From the NCBI RefSeq assembly GCF_011089885.1, contig NZ_JAANBD010000025.1, positions 186,001 through 250,000 of the forward strand: a stretch of DNA of 64,000 nt, written 5' to 3'. Positions 44,753 to 56,043 of the stretch are shown one piece after another (position 1 is the first letter of the stretch; every line of letters starts with the position of its first letter). The position numbers and the translations under genes are program-made. The notes under the pieces are model-generated. The model was given only the letters and a program-made list of their open reading frames with translations, made no database searches and was not told the origin of the DNA. Origin of the DNA: Thioalkalivibrio sp. XN279. Its GTDB lineage: Bacteria > Pseudomonadota > Gammaproteobacteria > Steroidobacterales > XN24.

Positions 44753-45181
44753 ATGTTTACCAAAATCATGGTTCCCGTCGACCTGGCGCACCTGGGGGCA
44801 CTGGAGAGATCACTCCAGGTTGCCGCTGACATGGCGCGCCATTACAAGGCTGAAGTCTGCTATGTCAGCGTCACGGCCAACACGCCGGGATCCGTCGCAC
44901 GGACCCCGGCGGAATACGAAAAGAAGCTCCGCGCCTTCGCCGATGAGCAGACTGCTCACCACGGTCAGCAGACCAGTGCCCGCGTCCTGATCAGCCATGA
45001 CCCCAGTGCGGACATGGAAAAACTGCTGGTCCGGTGTGCCGAGGACATCGGCGCAGACCTGGTGCTCATGGCGACGCACCTGCCCCACAAGATCGACGCC
45101 ATCATGCCGTCGCATGGCGACAAGGTGGCCAAGCACACCGGCGTTTCCGTATTCCTCGTGCGCCCACCGCACAACAGCTAA
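44753..45181 (+). CDS. universal stress protein, UspA family
   Basis: 142 residues, single Usp domain. Starts MFTKIMVPVDLAHLGALERS. The C-terminal ATP-binding pattern G-x2-G-x9-G(S/T) is not clear: the region reads ATHLPHKIDAIMPSHGDKVAKHTGVSVFLVR. The GGGAGG ribosome site is strong. It lies 20 bases before a BCCT carrier, so it is likely a regulator of that carrier, as known for TeaD with the TeaABC ectoine transporter; inference here. Confidence 0.92.
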   Translation: MFTKIMVPVDLAHLGALERSLQVAADMARHYKAEVCYVSVTANTPGSVARTPAEYEKKLRAFADEQTAHHGQQTSARVLISHDPSADMEKLLVRCAEDIGADLVLMATHLPHKIDAIMPSHGDKVAKHTGVSVFLVRPPHNS

Positions 45182-45201
45182 AAAGAAAGGAGGTAGGCCC
45201 C

Positions 45202-46869
45202 GTGGAAAAAGACGACCACAAGGGAACACCTGAACAGACCGCGGAAATCAGCGAAGGCGTACCCTCGCCCGAGGGCGAAGCGACGCTGATCGATACTGAT
45301 TACGTCATCGGCCAGGATAACTACACCGCATCACCCCTCGGCATCGCGCTGGACATACACGGCAAGGTTTTCGCCATTTCGGCTGTGGTGACGCTGTTTT
45401 TCGTCATCATCACGCTCGCGCTGCAGACCGAGGTCGAGCCGCTGTTCGGCGCCATACGTGACTGGCTCACCGGCAACCTGGCCTGGTTTTTCATCTTCGC
45501 CGGCAACATCTTCGTGGTGTTGTGCCTGGGCCTGATCGTCTCGCCCCTCGGCAAGGTGCGCATCGGCGGCACCGAGGCAATGCCGGATTTCAGCTATATC
45601 GGCTGGTTCTCCATGCTGTTCGCTGCCGGCATGGGGATCGGGCTCATGTTCTACGGCGTCTCCGAGCCCATGTCGCACTTCGAGACGGCGCTCGGCGGGA
45701 TCAGCATGGAGAACGGCGTGCGCACCGACTGGGCGCCGCTGGGGGGCGCTGCGGGCGACACTGAGGCGGCGCGCAAGCTCGGCATGGCCGCGACGATCTT
45801 CCACTGGGGCCTGCATCCCTGGGCCATCTACGCCGTGGTGGCGCTGGCGCTGGCCCTGTTTTCGTTCAACAAGGGGCTCCCGCTGACCATCCGCTCGATC
45901 TTTTACCCGATCCTGGGCGAACGGGTGTGGGGCTGGCCGGGCCACGTCATCGACATGCTGGCCGTGTTCGCCACGCTGTTCGGGCTGGCGACGTCGCTGG
46001 GCATCGGCGCTTCGCAGGCCGCCGCCGGGCTGGGTTACCTGTTCGGTATCCCTGAGGGCAACGTCACCATGGTGCTGCTGATTTTCGGCATCACCTGCGT
46101 TGCCACGCTCTCGATCGTCGCCGGCGTGGACAAGGGCGTGAAGAGGCTCTCCGAGGTCAACATGGTGCTGGCCTTCGTGCTGTTGCTGTTCGTGCTGATC
46201 GTCGGCCCGACCATGGTGATATTCAGCGGCTTCTTCGAGAACCTGTGGGCCTACGTGGGCCACCTGCCCGCGCTGTCCAACCCCTTCGGTCGGGAAGACG
46301 CGAATTTCAGCCAGGGCTGGACGGCCTTCTACTGGGCGTGGTGGATCAGCTGGTCGCCCTTCGTCGGCATGTTCATCGCCCGGGTCAGCCGCGGCCGCAC
46401 GGTGCGCGAGTTCCTCATCGCCGTGTTGCTGGTGCCGTCGCTGGTCTCCGTGCTGTGGATGACTGCCTTCGGCGGCACGGCCATCGACCAGTTCATCAGC
46501 TCCGGTTTCACGGACGTGAAGGAAGCGGCCCTCGAGGTGAAGCTGTTCGTGATGCTGAGCGAGCTGCCACTCACCGAGATCACCTCTTTCGTCGGCATCG
46601 TGCTGGTGATCGTGTTCTTCATCACCTCTTCAGACTCCGGCTCGCTGGTGATCGACACCATTACTGCCGGCGGCAAGGTGGATGCGCCCAAGGCGCAGCG
46701 CGTGTTCTGGGCCTTCATCGAGGGCGGCATTGCCGTCGCACTGCTGCTGGGCGGCGGCCTGGTGGCGCTGCAGGCCATGGCGGTTTCGACCGGACTGCCG
46801 TTCACCGTGGTGCTGCTGGTGGGCTGCTACGCCATCATCAAGGGGCTGCTCAGCGAGCCGAGGGGTTGA
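45202..46869 (+). CDS. BCCT-family betaine/choline/carnitine transporter
   Basis: 555 residues, 12 membrane segments. Secondary carrier for glycine betaine or related quaternary amines. Family marks: GMGIGLMFYGVSEPM at about 143-157 and the tryptophan-rich AFYWAWWISWSPFVGMFIAR. The start is GTG eight bases after a perfect AAAGGAGG. The long acidic N-terminal tail (about 50 residues) is cytoplasmic. The residues that choose the substrate cannot be assigned by eye, so betaine is only the likeliest. Confidence 0.94.
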   Translation: MEKDDHKGTPEQTAEISEGVPSPEGEATLIDTDYVIGQDNYTASPLGIALDIHGKVFAISAVVTLFFVIITLALQTEVEPLFGAIRDWLTGNLAWFFIFAGNIFVVLCLGLIVSPLGKVRIGGTEAMPDFSYIGWFSMLFAAGMGIGLMFYGVSEPMSHFETALGGISMENGVRTDWAPLGGAAGDTEAARKLGMAATIFHWGLHPWAIYAVVALALALFSFNKGLPLTIRSIFYPILGERVWGWPGHVIDMLAVFATLFGLATSLGIGASQAAAGLGYLFGIPEGNVTMVLLIFGITCVATLSIVAGVDKGVKRLSEVNMVLAFVLLLFVLIVGPTMVIFSGFFENLWAYVGHLPALSNPFGREDANFSQGWTAFYWAWWISWSPFVGMFIARVSRGRTVREFLIAVLLVPSLVSVLWMTAFGGTAIDQFISSGFTDVKEAALEVKLFVMLSELPLTEITSFVGIVLVIVFFITSSDSGSLVIDTITAGGKVDAPKAQRVFWAFIEGGIAVALLLGGGLVALQAMAVSTGLPFTVVLLVGCYAIIKGLLSEPRG

Positions 46870-46874
46870 GCCTG

Positions 46875-46905
46875 GCGGGGAGCGGCTGGCCTCGCTGCTC
46901 CCCGC
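46875..46905. terminator. bidirectional hairpin between convergent genes
   Basis: GCGGGGAGC and GCTCCCCGC form a nine-base stem around a 13-base loop, between the stops of the BCCT gene and the exonuclease gene. No T-tract on either side. Confidence 0.6.
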
Positions 46906-46912
46906 TCCATCC

Positions 46913-47620
46913 CTAGCACCACAGGTCGCCGAGCGGCGTTTCCGGGCTGAAGCGCGCCGCCACCTGGGCCTGGAACAACTCCGCCGTCGCCAGCGCGTCC
47001 AGCACCGCATGGTGCGGCTGGTAGGCAGGCAGTCCGTAACGCGCGCGGCTGTCCTGCAGGCGAATGGACACGGGACGGCGGCCCAGCCAGCGCTTGAAGC
47101 GGGCCGGCAGGGATTGCCGGTACAGCCGGGCCTCCAGGGCCATGGTGTCGATCACCGGGAACTGCAGGCTCTCGCCGAGTCGGAACTGCACGGCCGACTC
47201 GATGAAGGCGCGCTCGACGTTGCGGTAATGCACCACGGGCACGCTGCCAGACAGCACATCGAGCACTTCTTCGAGCACCTCGCGCAGGTCCGGGGCATCC
47301 GCCAGGTCTGAATGGGTGATGTGATGCAGCGTGACGGACAAGGCCTGTAGCGGGAACCGCGGTCGCACCAGCCAGTGCCGTCGTCGCGAGAAATGGATTC
47401 GCTGCAGGTCGAACGGCACCACTCCGATGCTGACTATGGAGTGGCGGTTCGGGTCCAGTCCCGTGGTTTCTATGTCCAGCGCCACCAGCCGCGTATCGGC
47501 CAGCCTCTGGCCGGGCTCCAGTGCCCAGGCGTCGTAGAACCGTTTCAGGCGCGGGTCTTTCGCCGCCGCGCCCCGTTGCGCCATGAAAAGGGGCCAGTCG
47601 AATTGTTGCGCCGGGCTCAA
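46913..47620 (-). CDS. DnaQ-type 3'-5' exonuclease
   Basis: 235 residues. DEDD exonuclease fold: ExoI DIETTG (Asp49, Glu51), ExoII region VVHYRNVERAFIE, where the usual HNxxFD is altered, and ExoIII HHAVLDALATAEL with the His-x4-Asp pair. It starts 24 bases after the DUF294-family gene. In Vibrio, Shewanella and Pseudomonas similar exonuclease genes pair with cNMP/CBS/DUF294 genes next to acetate uptake and activation genes, so a role in signal-nucleotide turnover, not replication, is likely. Confidence 0.88.
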   Translation of the reverse strand: MSPAQQFDWPLFMAQRGAAAKDPRLKRFYDAWALEPGQRLADTRLVALDIETTGLDPNRHSIVSIGVVPFDLQRIHFSRRRHWLVRPRFPLQALSVTLHHITHSDLADAPDLREVLEEVLDVLSGSVPVVHYRNVERAFIESAVQFRLGESLQFPVIDTMALEARLYRQSLPARFKRWLGRRPVSIRLQDSRARYGLPAYQPHHAVLDALATAELFQAQVAARFSPETPLGDLWC

Positions 47621-47644
47621 TACAGTCTTCCGTCGGGCGCGGGG

Positions 47645-49549
47645 TCAACCCCGGCGTGTCGGTATCGGGTAGCGGAACTGCAGGAACTTCTGCGCGTCGC
47701 TGAGCAACTGGAAGGCGTCCTTGAGGTTATGCCGCTCCGTGCTGGAGATGTTCTCCGGCTCGATGCTGTTGGTCGGCACATGGTCGCGTTTCAGTGCGAT
47801 CGCCTGGTGCCGGATGCGCACCATGGAGATGAATTCCAGCGCATAGCGGATGCGGTCGCCCACCCCTGAAGGCAGCAGATCGGTGCGCGCGATGTCGTCA
47901 AGGCGATCGAAAGAGTTCTGTGCCGTGGAGCCGCAGGCCAGGGCGTGGACGCGAATCAGGTCGACCATCGGCGCCGTGCCGCGGCGCTTCACGTTGATGG
48001 TGTTGTTCTGCTTGCCGTCCTTCTCCATGACGAAGTTGCGGAAGAAGCCCAGTGGCGGCGTCCGGTTCGAGGCATTGCGGGCCATGGCGGCGAGGAACAG
48101 CGGGCTCTTGGGCGCCTTATCCGCCACCAGGTCCTGCAGCTGCGTGACGAAGGACTGGTCCCCGCTGACACTGTCGAGATCGAAGAAGATCGAACTGTGC
48201 AGCAACCGCTCCGGCGTCGGGTTTTCGATCCAGTCGTTGAAGTAGCGCTTCCAGTTCTTGAGCGGCTGGCGCCACCTTGAATTGGTGGCCATGATTTCGC
48301 CGGTGCAGTAGGTGTAGCCGCAGGCGGCAAGCCCGTCGCTGACGAACTTGCCCAGCGCCGCGAAATAGGCATCGTGTTGCGCCGGCTCGAAGCTGTCGTC
48401 CAGTACCAGCGCATTATCCTGGTCCGTGACGATGCTTTGCTCGTTACGGGCCATGGAGCCCAGCGCCATGAAACTGTACGGGATCGGAGGCGGCCCGAGC
48501 TCGGCCTCCCCGAGCTCCAGCAGCCGCCGGGTAAAGCTGCGCCCGATGGTCGACAACGCGCTGCCGATCATCTGCGAGTCAGCCCCCTCGTCCACCATGC
48601 GCACGAAGGACTGGCGCACGTCCGGCAGCAGGCGCCCCAGCGCCTCCGCGCTGTCCTGCGTGAATATCCGCTCCACCAGGTACAGGCTGGTATGGGTCTG
48701 GTGCCGCACGATATCCGAGATGTGCAAGATGCCGATGGGTTGCCGGCGATGCAGCACCGGCAGGTGCTGCAGGTTGTTGCGCAGCATCAGCAGCATCGCT
48801 TCCTGCAGGGTCTCGTCGGACTGCACCACGAACGGCAGACCCTCGACGACCTCCCCAACGGGGGTTTCCGGCGGCAGGCCGCCGGCCACCACGCGGCTGC
48901 GGAAGTCGCTGTCAGTGAGGATGCCGAGCAGCCGGCGCGCATCGCCTGCAGCGTCGGTGACGTTGTAGCGCGGATTGTCGTCCGGTTCCCCGAGCACGAG
49001 CACCGCGGTGGCGTGAGCAGCGGTGATTTCCTGCGCCGCCTTGCGTACGGGTACCGAAGCTTCCACCACGACCGGCGCACGCGTGATCAGCTTGCGCACG
49101 CGCGTCGTCATGACCCCGTCGTCGCCGGCGCGTTTTTCCACCACGGTCTTCAGCCGCGGCTGCTCGAGTTCCACGAAATCCGCGAACTGTTCGTCCTGCG
49201 TGCACAACTGCTGGAAGACTTCGTCCGGGATCAGGTAAACCAGAGTGTCCTCGATCGCCCGGACCGGGAAATGCGTGCGATGGTTACGCAACAGGCTGAA
49301 GTGACCGAAGATGTCGCCCTCTTCGAGCCGGTTGTGCAGCGCGCCGTTGCGGCGGTAGATTTCTATCGCGCCACTGCGGATGTAATACAAGTCATGGATT
49401 TCCTGCTCACGCTGCAGGATGTCCGCTCCGGCCTTGAAATAGGCCACGTCGACTTTCTCGGCAACCTGGTCCAGCAGTTCGTCCGGCAAGGCTTCGAAGG
49501 GTGCGAAGCGCGCCAGGTGTTGCCTTATTTCAAGGGCCTCGGTATCCAT
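47645..49549 (-). CDS. cNMP-binding/CBS/DUF294 nucleotidyltransferase-like protein
   Basis: 634 residues, cytoplasmic. Residues 1-120 form a cyclic-nucleotide-binding fold (DLYYIRSGAIEIYRR, EEGDIFGHFSLL); 150-290 a CBS pair; then a GlnD-like nucleotidyltransferase domain with GSMARNEQSIVTDQDNA near 365-379 (the GS...D-x-D pattern) and a helical DUF294 C-terminal part. It likely senses adenine nucleotides or cAMP and modifies a partner, by analogy with GlnD. Start ATG at 49549; divergent from a small unknown gene. Confidence 0.9.
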   Translation of the reverse strand: MDTEALEIRQHLARFAPFEALPDELLDQVAEKVDVAYFKAGADILQREQEIHDLYYIRSGAIEIYRRNGALHNRLEEGDIFGHFSLLRNHRTHFPVRAIEDTLVYLIPDEVFQQLCTQDEQFADFVELEQPRLKTVVEKRAGDDGVMTTRVRKLITRAPVVVEASVPVRKAAQEITAAHATAVLVLGEPDDNPRYNVTDAAGDARRLLGILTDSDFRSRVVAGGLPPETPVGEVVEGLPFVVQSDETLQEAMLLMLRNNLQHLPVLHRRQPIGILHISDIVRHQTHTSLYLVERIFTQDSAEALGRLLPDVRQSFVRMVDEGADSQMIGSALSTIGRSFTRRLLELGEAELGPPPIPYSFMALGSMARNEQSIVTDQDNALVLDDSFEPAQHDAYFAALGKFVSDGLAACGYTYCTGEIMATNSRWRQPLKNWKRYFNDWIENPTPERLLHSSIFFDLDSVSGDQSFVTQLQDLVADKAPKSPLFLAAMARNASNRTPPLGFFRNFVMEKDGKQNNTINVKRRGTAPMVDLIRVHALACGSTAQNSFDRLDDIARTDLLPSGVGDRIRYALEFISMVRIRHQAIALKRDHVPTNSIEPENISSTERHNLKDAFQLLSDAQKFLQFRYPIPTRRG

Positions 49550-49657
49550 TCATCTCGTCAATATGCAGCGTCCGGTGCCTGGCCAGTGTGGTGTTCTCGC
49601 GGCACGCTGTAAAGTTGCGATGCGGCCGGGCACGTTGTCAGCGGCGGAGAAATCGAG

Positions 49658-50035
49658 ATGGTGATGAAGAGATTCCCAGTATTTCGCGACGTCGTGGTCT
49701 TCCAGGCCAAGCTCCTTGTAGACGGCCTGCGGGACCTCCTCATCAGTCCGGTGTCCGTGCTCGCTGCACTGGTGGACCTGCTGGTCCCGGGAAACGACGG
49801 CGGCAAGCGTTTCTACGCCGTCGTGCGCTTCGGGCGCCGTACCGAGGAGTGGATCAATCTCTTTGGCGCTGCCGACACGTTGGACGCGAGGCAGGATCCG
49901 AGCGGCCTCGATGTCGTCATTGCAGACCTGGAAGAGATGCTCAGGGATCCGGCCCGTCGCGACGAGGCGCGGTTGAAAGCCCAGGCGCTTGTCGACCGAC
50001 TGAAGGGCGGCGGCAAGGACGAGCCGAACTGGTGA
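49658..50035 (+). CDS. small conserved-looking protein, unknown
   Basis: 125 residues. It starts MVMKRFPVFRDVVVFQAKLL, has an amphipathic or weakly hydrophobic stretch (LLISPVSVLAALVDLLV, about residues 27-43), then an acidic, basic-ended helical tail. GGAGAAATCG lies just before the ATG. I recognise no family. The codon pattern and lack of a credible opposing gene support it as real. It is divergent from the DUF294 gene and convergent with the DUF302 gene. Confidence 0.65.
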   Translation: MVMKRFPVFRDVVVFQAKLLVDGLRDLLISPVSVLAALVDLLVPGNDGGKRFYAVVRFGRRTEEWINLFGAADTLDARQDPSGLDVVIADLEEMLRDPARRDEARLKAQALVDRLKGGGKDEPNW

Positions 50036-50098
50036 TCCGCATGCCCGCCATCGACATCTCGGCCGCGAGTAAAGCGGCACATTTCGATACGGCTTGCC

Positions 50099-50485
50099 TC
50101 AGATCGCGCCGACGGCCTCCTTGAGCAGGTCGCGGACTTCACTCGCGACGCCCGTCAGCGCATCGTTCTCGATTGCCTGCATCGAGGCCACCGGGTCGAT
50201 CGCGCTGACCTCCACCCCGCCTTCGACTTCGCGCAAGATGACATTGCAGGGGAGCATTGCGCCCACCCGAGGCTCGATGCCGATCGCCTGGTGTGCCATC
50301 TTCGGGTTGCACGCACCGAGAATCCGATAGGCCGGCATCTCGACATCCAGTTTCTTCTTCATCGTCGCCTTGACGTCGATTTCGGTCAGCACACCGAAAC
50401 CGTGTTTCTCGAGCGCCTCTCGCGTCCGAGCATCTACGTCATCGATATTGGCGCCGGAGATCTTCCGGTCGATTGTGTAGCTCAT
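50099..50485 (-). CDS. DUF302 domain protein
   Basis: 128 residues. The DUF302 pattern is clear: LEKHGFGVLTEIDVKATMKK, then YRILGACNPKMAHQAI, PRVGAMLPCNVILRE and MQAIENDAL. DUF302 proteins are small and poorly characterised, with one or two conserved Cys (here in GACNP and LPCN) that might bind metal or haem-like ligands. No signal peptide. The ATG at 50485 fits the family start; an earlier frame to 50548 adds unrelated residues. It lies downstream of tRNA-Pro, separated by that gene's terminator. Confidence 0.88.
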   Translation of the reverse strand: MSYTIDRKISGANIDDVDARTREALEKHGFGVLTEIDVKATMKKKLDVEMPAYRILGACNPKMAHQAIGIEPRVGAMLPCNVILREVEGGVEVSAIDPVASMQAIENDALTGVASEVRDLLKEAVGAI

Positions 50486-50546
50486 TGCCAGTTCCTTTGC
50501 GTCATTGCCGGAGCTATACGCCCCGTGTCTCCAGTTTAGGACACGC

Positions 50547-50573
50547 AAAGAAAACCGAGTCCCGGAGGACTCG
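50547..50573 (-). terminator. intrinsic terminator after tRNA-Pro
   Basis: Minus strand: CGAGTCC-TCCG-GGACTCG, a seven-base stem with a four-base loop, followed by GTTTTCTTT. It lies 30 bases past the 3' end of tRNA-Pro. Confidence 0.8.
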
Positions 50574-50602
50574 TGTCACTTGAAAGTTCTTGGTTGTTTA
50601 GA

Positions 50603-50679
<77 letters not shown>

Positions 50680-50757
50680 ACCGAGAGAGAAACGGCGATT
50701 CGCCGTCGAGAGGCGGGCATCATACCCGATGCCGCCGCAGGGAAAAACACCGCCAGG

Positions 50758-51117
50758 CTACTTGCCGCGAAGGATCTTGAGGATTTCCTCGAGCTCCGTG
50801 CGAATCTGGCGCACGATCTGCACGCTCTGGGTGAGGTCTTCCTTGGCCTCTTCGCCGGTGAGCCGCTGGCGCGCGCCGCCGATGGTGAAGCCTTCTTCGT
50901 ACAGCAGGCTGCGGATCTGGCGAATCAAAAGCACGTCGCGCCGCTGGTAATAACGCCGGTTGCCGCGCCGCTTGACCGGCTTGAGCTGCGGGAACTCCTG
51001 CTCCCAGTAACGCAGCACGTGCGGCTTCACGCCGCAGAGCTCGCTCACTTCCCCGATGGTGAAGTAGCGCTTGCCCGGGATGACCGGGAGCTCGTCGTTA
51101 TTCCCCGGTTCCAGCAT
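50758..51117 (-). CDS. MerR-family regulator
   Basis: 119 residues. Winged-helix DNA-binding domain [31 protein letters not shown] near residues 18-48 (helix-turn-helix), then a helical end. It belongs to the short MerR-like group found after ihfA/himA in many gammaproteobacteria. There are no metal-binding Cys in the C-terminal part, so the effector is unknown. It overlaps ihfA by 20 bases. Confidence 0.93.
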   Translation of the reverse strand: MLEPGNNDELPVIPGKRYFTIGEVSELCGVKPHVLRYWEQEFPQLKPVKRRGNRRYYQRRDVLLIRQIRSLLYEEGFTIGGARQRLTGEEAKEDLTQSVQIVRQIRTELEEILKILRGK

Positions 51118-51397
51118 AGGCTTCCACCCGCGTCTTCAGCTTCTGTCCGGGACGGAAAGTCACCACCCGTCGCGCCGTGATGGGAATCTCCTCGCCCGTC
51201 TTCGGGTTGCGGCCCGGGCGACGATTCTTGTCCCGCAGGTCGAAATTGCCGAAACCGGACAGCTTCACCTGTTCGCCGTTCGCCAGCGCGGTACGCAATT
51301 CCTCGAAGAACATTTCCACCAGTTCGCGCGCCTCGCGCTTGTTCAGGCCCATGTCCTGGAACAAGGCTTCCGCCATCTCAGCCTTCGTCAGCGCCAT
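51098..51397 (-). CDS. ihfA: integration host factor subunit alpha
   Basis: 99 residues. DNA-bending protein that works as a dimer with IhfB. Starts [20 protein letters not shown]; the DNA-binding arm is [21 protein letters not shown] with the intercalating Pro in [12 protein letters not shown]. It begins 1 base after the pheT stop, the standard pheST-ihfA order. Confidence 0.98.
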   Translation of the reverse strand: MALTKAEMAEALFQDMGLNKREARELVEMFFEELRTALANGEQVKLSGFGNFDLRDKNRRPGRNPKTGEEIPITARRVVTFRPGQKLKTRVEAYAGTGE

Positions 51398-51398
51398 G

Positions 51399-54784
<3,386 letters not shown>

Positions 54785-54792
<8 letters not shown>

Positions 54793-54815
54793 AAGGCCCC
54801 GCAAGGCCCTCCCCC
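54785..54815 (-). terminator. terminator/attenuator between rplT and pheS
   Basis: Minus strand: GGGGAGGGCC pairs with GGCCTTCCCC (ten pairs, one G-T) and TTTT follows. It could end the infC-rpmI-rplT transcript or attenuate entry into pheST. In E. coli this spot holds the pheM attenuator; no Phe-rich leader peptide is seen here. Confidence 0.65.
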
Positions 54816-54869
54816 TTTGCGCCGTGGCCGCGCCGGAGCGCGGCCGAACCGGATGATGCCCTATCCGGC

Positions 54870-55229
54870 TCAGGCGGCGAGTGCGGCCTTGGCCTGCGCA
54901 GCGACTGCGCCAAAGGCCTCGGGCTCGTGCACTGCCATGTCAGCCAGGACCTTGCGGTCGAGCTCGATCCCGGCTTTCTTCAGGCCGTCGATGAGGCGGC
55001 TGTAGGAAAGGCCGTGAATACGGGCGCCGGCGTTGATACGGACGATCCACAGCGAGCGGAAATCACGCTTGCGGGCCTTCCGGTCGCGATAGGCGTACTG
55101 CCCCGCCTTGGTCACGGACTGCTTGGCGGTGCGGAAGCTGGCGCTGCGCTGGCCGTAGTGGCCCTTCGCCTTCTTCAGGATCTTCTTGTGCTTGGCACGG
55201 GCGGTGACGCCACGCTTGACTCTAGCCAT
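54870..55229 (-). CDS. rplT: 50S ribosomal protein L20
   Basis: 119 residues, very basic. Starts [19 protein letters not shown] and includes [20 protein letters not shown], both standard for L20. L20 also represses translation of its own operon in well-studied bacteria. It starts 11 bases after rpmI. Confidence 0.99.
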   Translation of the reverse strand: MARVKRGVTARAKHKKILKKAKGHYGQRSASFRTAKQSVTKAGQYAYRDRKARKRDFRSLWIVRINAGARIHGLSYSRLIDGLKKAGIELDRKVLADMAVHEPEAFGAVAAQAKAALAA

Positions 55230-55240
55230 GGGTCACCTCC

Positions 55241-55438
55241 TCAGGCGTACGGGAGCATCTTGCGGACCGACTTGACGTCGCTCTCGTGCACCATCTCCGT
55301 CGACCGGAGGTGGCGCTTCCGCTTGGTGCTCTTCTTGGTGAGGATGTGGCTGGTGTGGGACTGGCCGCGCTTGAAGCCGCCGCCTCCCGTAGCGCGGAAC
55401 CGCTTCGCGGCCCCACGATTGCTTTTCATCTTGGGCAT
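55241..55438 (-). CDS. rpmI: 50S ribosomal protein L35
   Basis: 65 residues. Starts [20 protein letters not shown] and ends with the basic SVRKMLPYA. Usual L35 length. It lies between infC (83-base gap with a small GGGC-TTTT-GCCC hairpin) and rplT. The gap is where L20 autoregulation acts in E. coli. Confidence 0.99.
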   Translation of the reverse strand: MPKMKSNRGAAKRFRATGGGGFKRGQSHTSHILTKKSTKRKRHLRSTEMVHESDVKSVRKMLPYA

Positions 55439-55521
55439 GTGTTTCTCCGTTTATGGCCTGTTCGGGCAAAAGCCCCTGCAGGCGTAGATACGGCTTCGGG
55501 CCTGGGCCCTCCGTCCGCAGC

Positions 55522-56040
55522 TCACTTTTTCTTGGGCGTCAGCACCATCGTCATCTGCCGCCCTTCCATTTGCGGGAACTGTTCCACCGAGGCCAGCTCG
55601 GCAAGATCATCCCGCACTCTCTCGAGGAGCTTGGCGCCAAGATCCTTGTGCGCCATCTCCCGGCCGCGGAACCGCAGGGTTACCTTGGCCTTGTCTCCTG
55701 CCGTGAGGAAGCGCACCAGGTTCTTCATCTTCACCTGGTAATCGCCCTCTTCCGTCCCCGGCCGGAATTTCACTTCCTTGACCTGGATCTGTCGCTGCTT
55801 CTTCTTAGCGACCTGGTTCTTCTTGTTCTGCTCGAAGACGAACTTGCCGTAGTCCATCACCTTGCAGACCGGCGGCTCCGCCGTGGGCGCAACCTCCACG
55901 AGATCCAGCCCTTCGTCCGCGGCGAGGCGCAGGGCGTCCTCGCGATGCATGATGCCGAGCTGCTCGCCGTCCGAGCCGATGATCCTCAATTGCGGCGCGC
56001 CGATATCCTCGTTGCGCCTGACACGTTTGGACGCCGTGAT
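55522..56040 (-). CDS. infC: translation initiation factor IF-3, with ATC start
   Basis: 172 residues. Keeps 30S subunits free and checks the start codon. N-terminal domain ([20 protein letters not shown]), lysine-rich linker ([14 protein letters not shown]) and C-terminal domain ([16 protein letters not shown]). The start is ATC at 56038-56040, eight bases after GGAGG inside the thrS stop region; no ATG, GTG or TTG gives the full N-domain. A rare start codon on infC is the known basis of IF-3 self-control in E. coli (ATT). Confidence 0.95.
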   Translation of the reverse strand: MTASKRVRRNEDIGAPQLRIIGSDGEQLGIMHREDALRLAADEGLDLVEVAPTAEPPVCKVMDYGKFVFEQNKKNQVAKKKQRQIQVKEVKFRPGTEEGDYQVKMKNLVRFLTAGDKAKVTLRFRGREMAHKDLGAKLLERVRDDLAELASVEQFPQMEGRQMTMVLTPKKK

Positions 56041-56043
56041 GCG

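Noticed and set aside
44753-45181. ATP-binding motif in UspA
   Set aside because: The classic G-x2-G-x9-G(S/T) pattern could not be placed with confidence, so ATP binding is not claimed.
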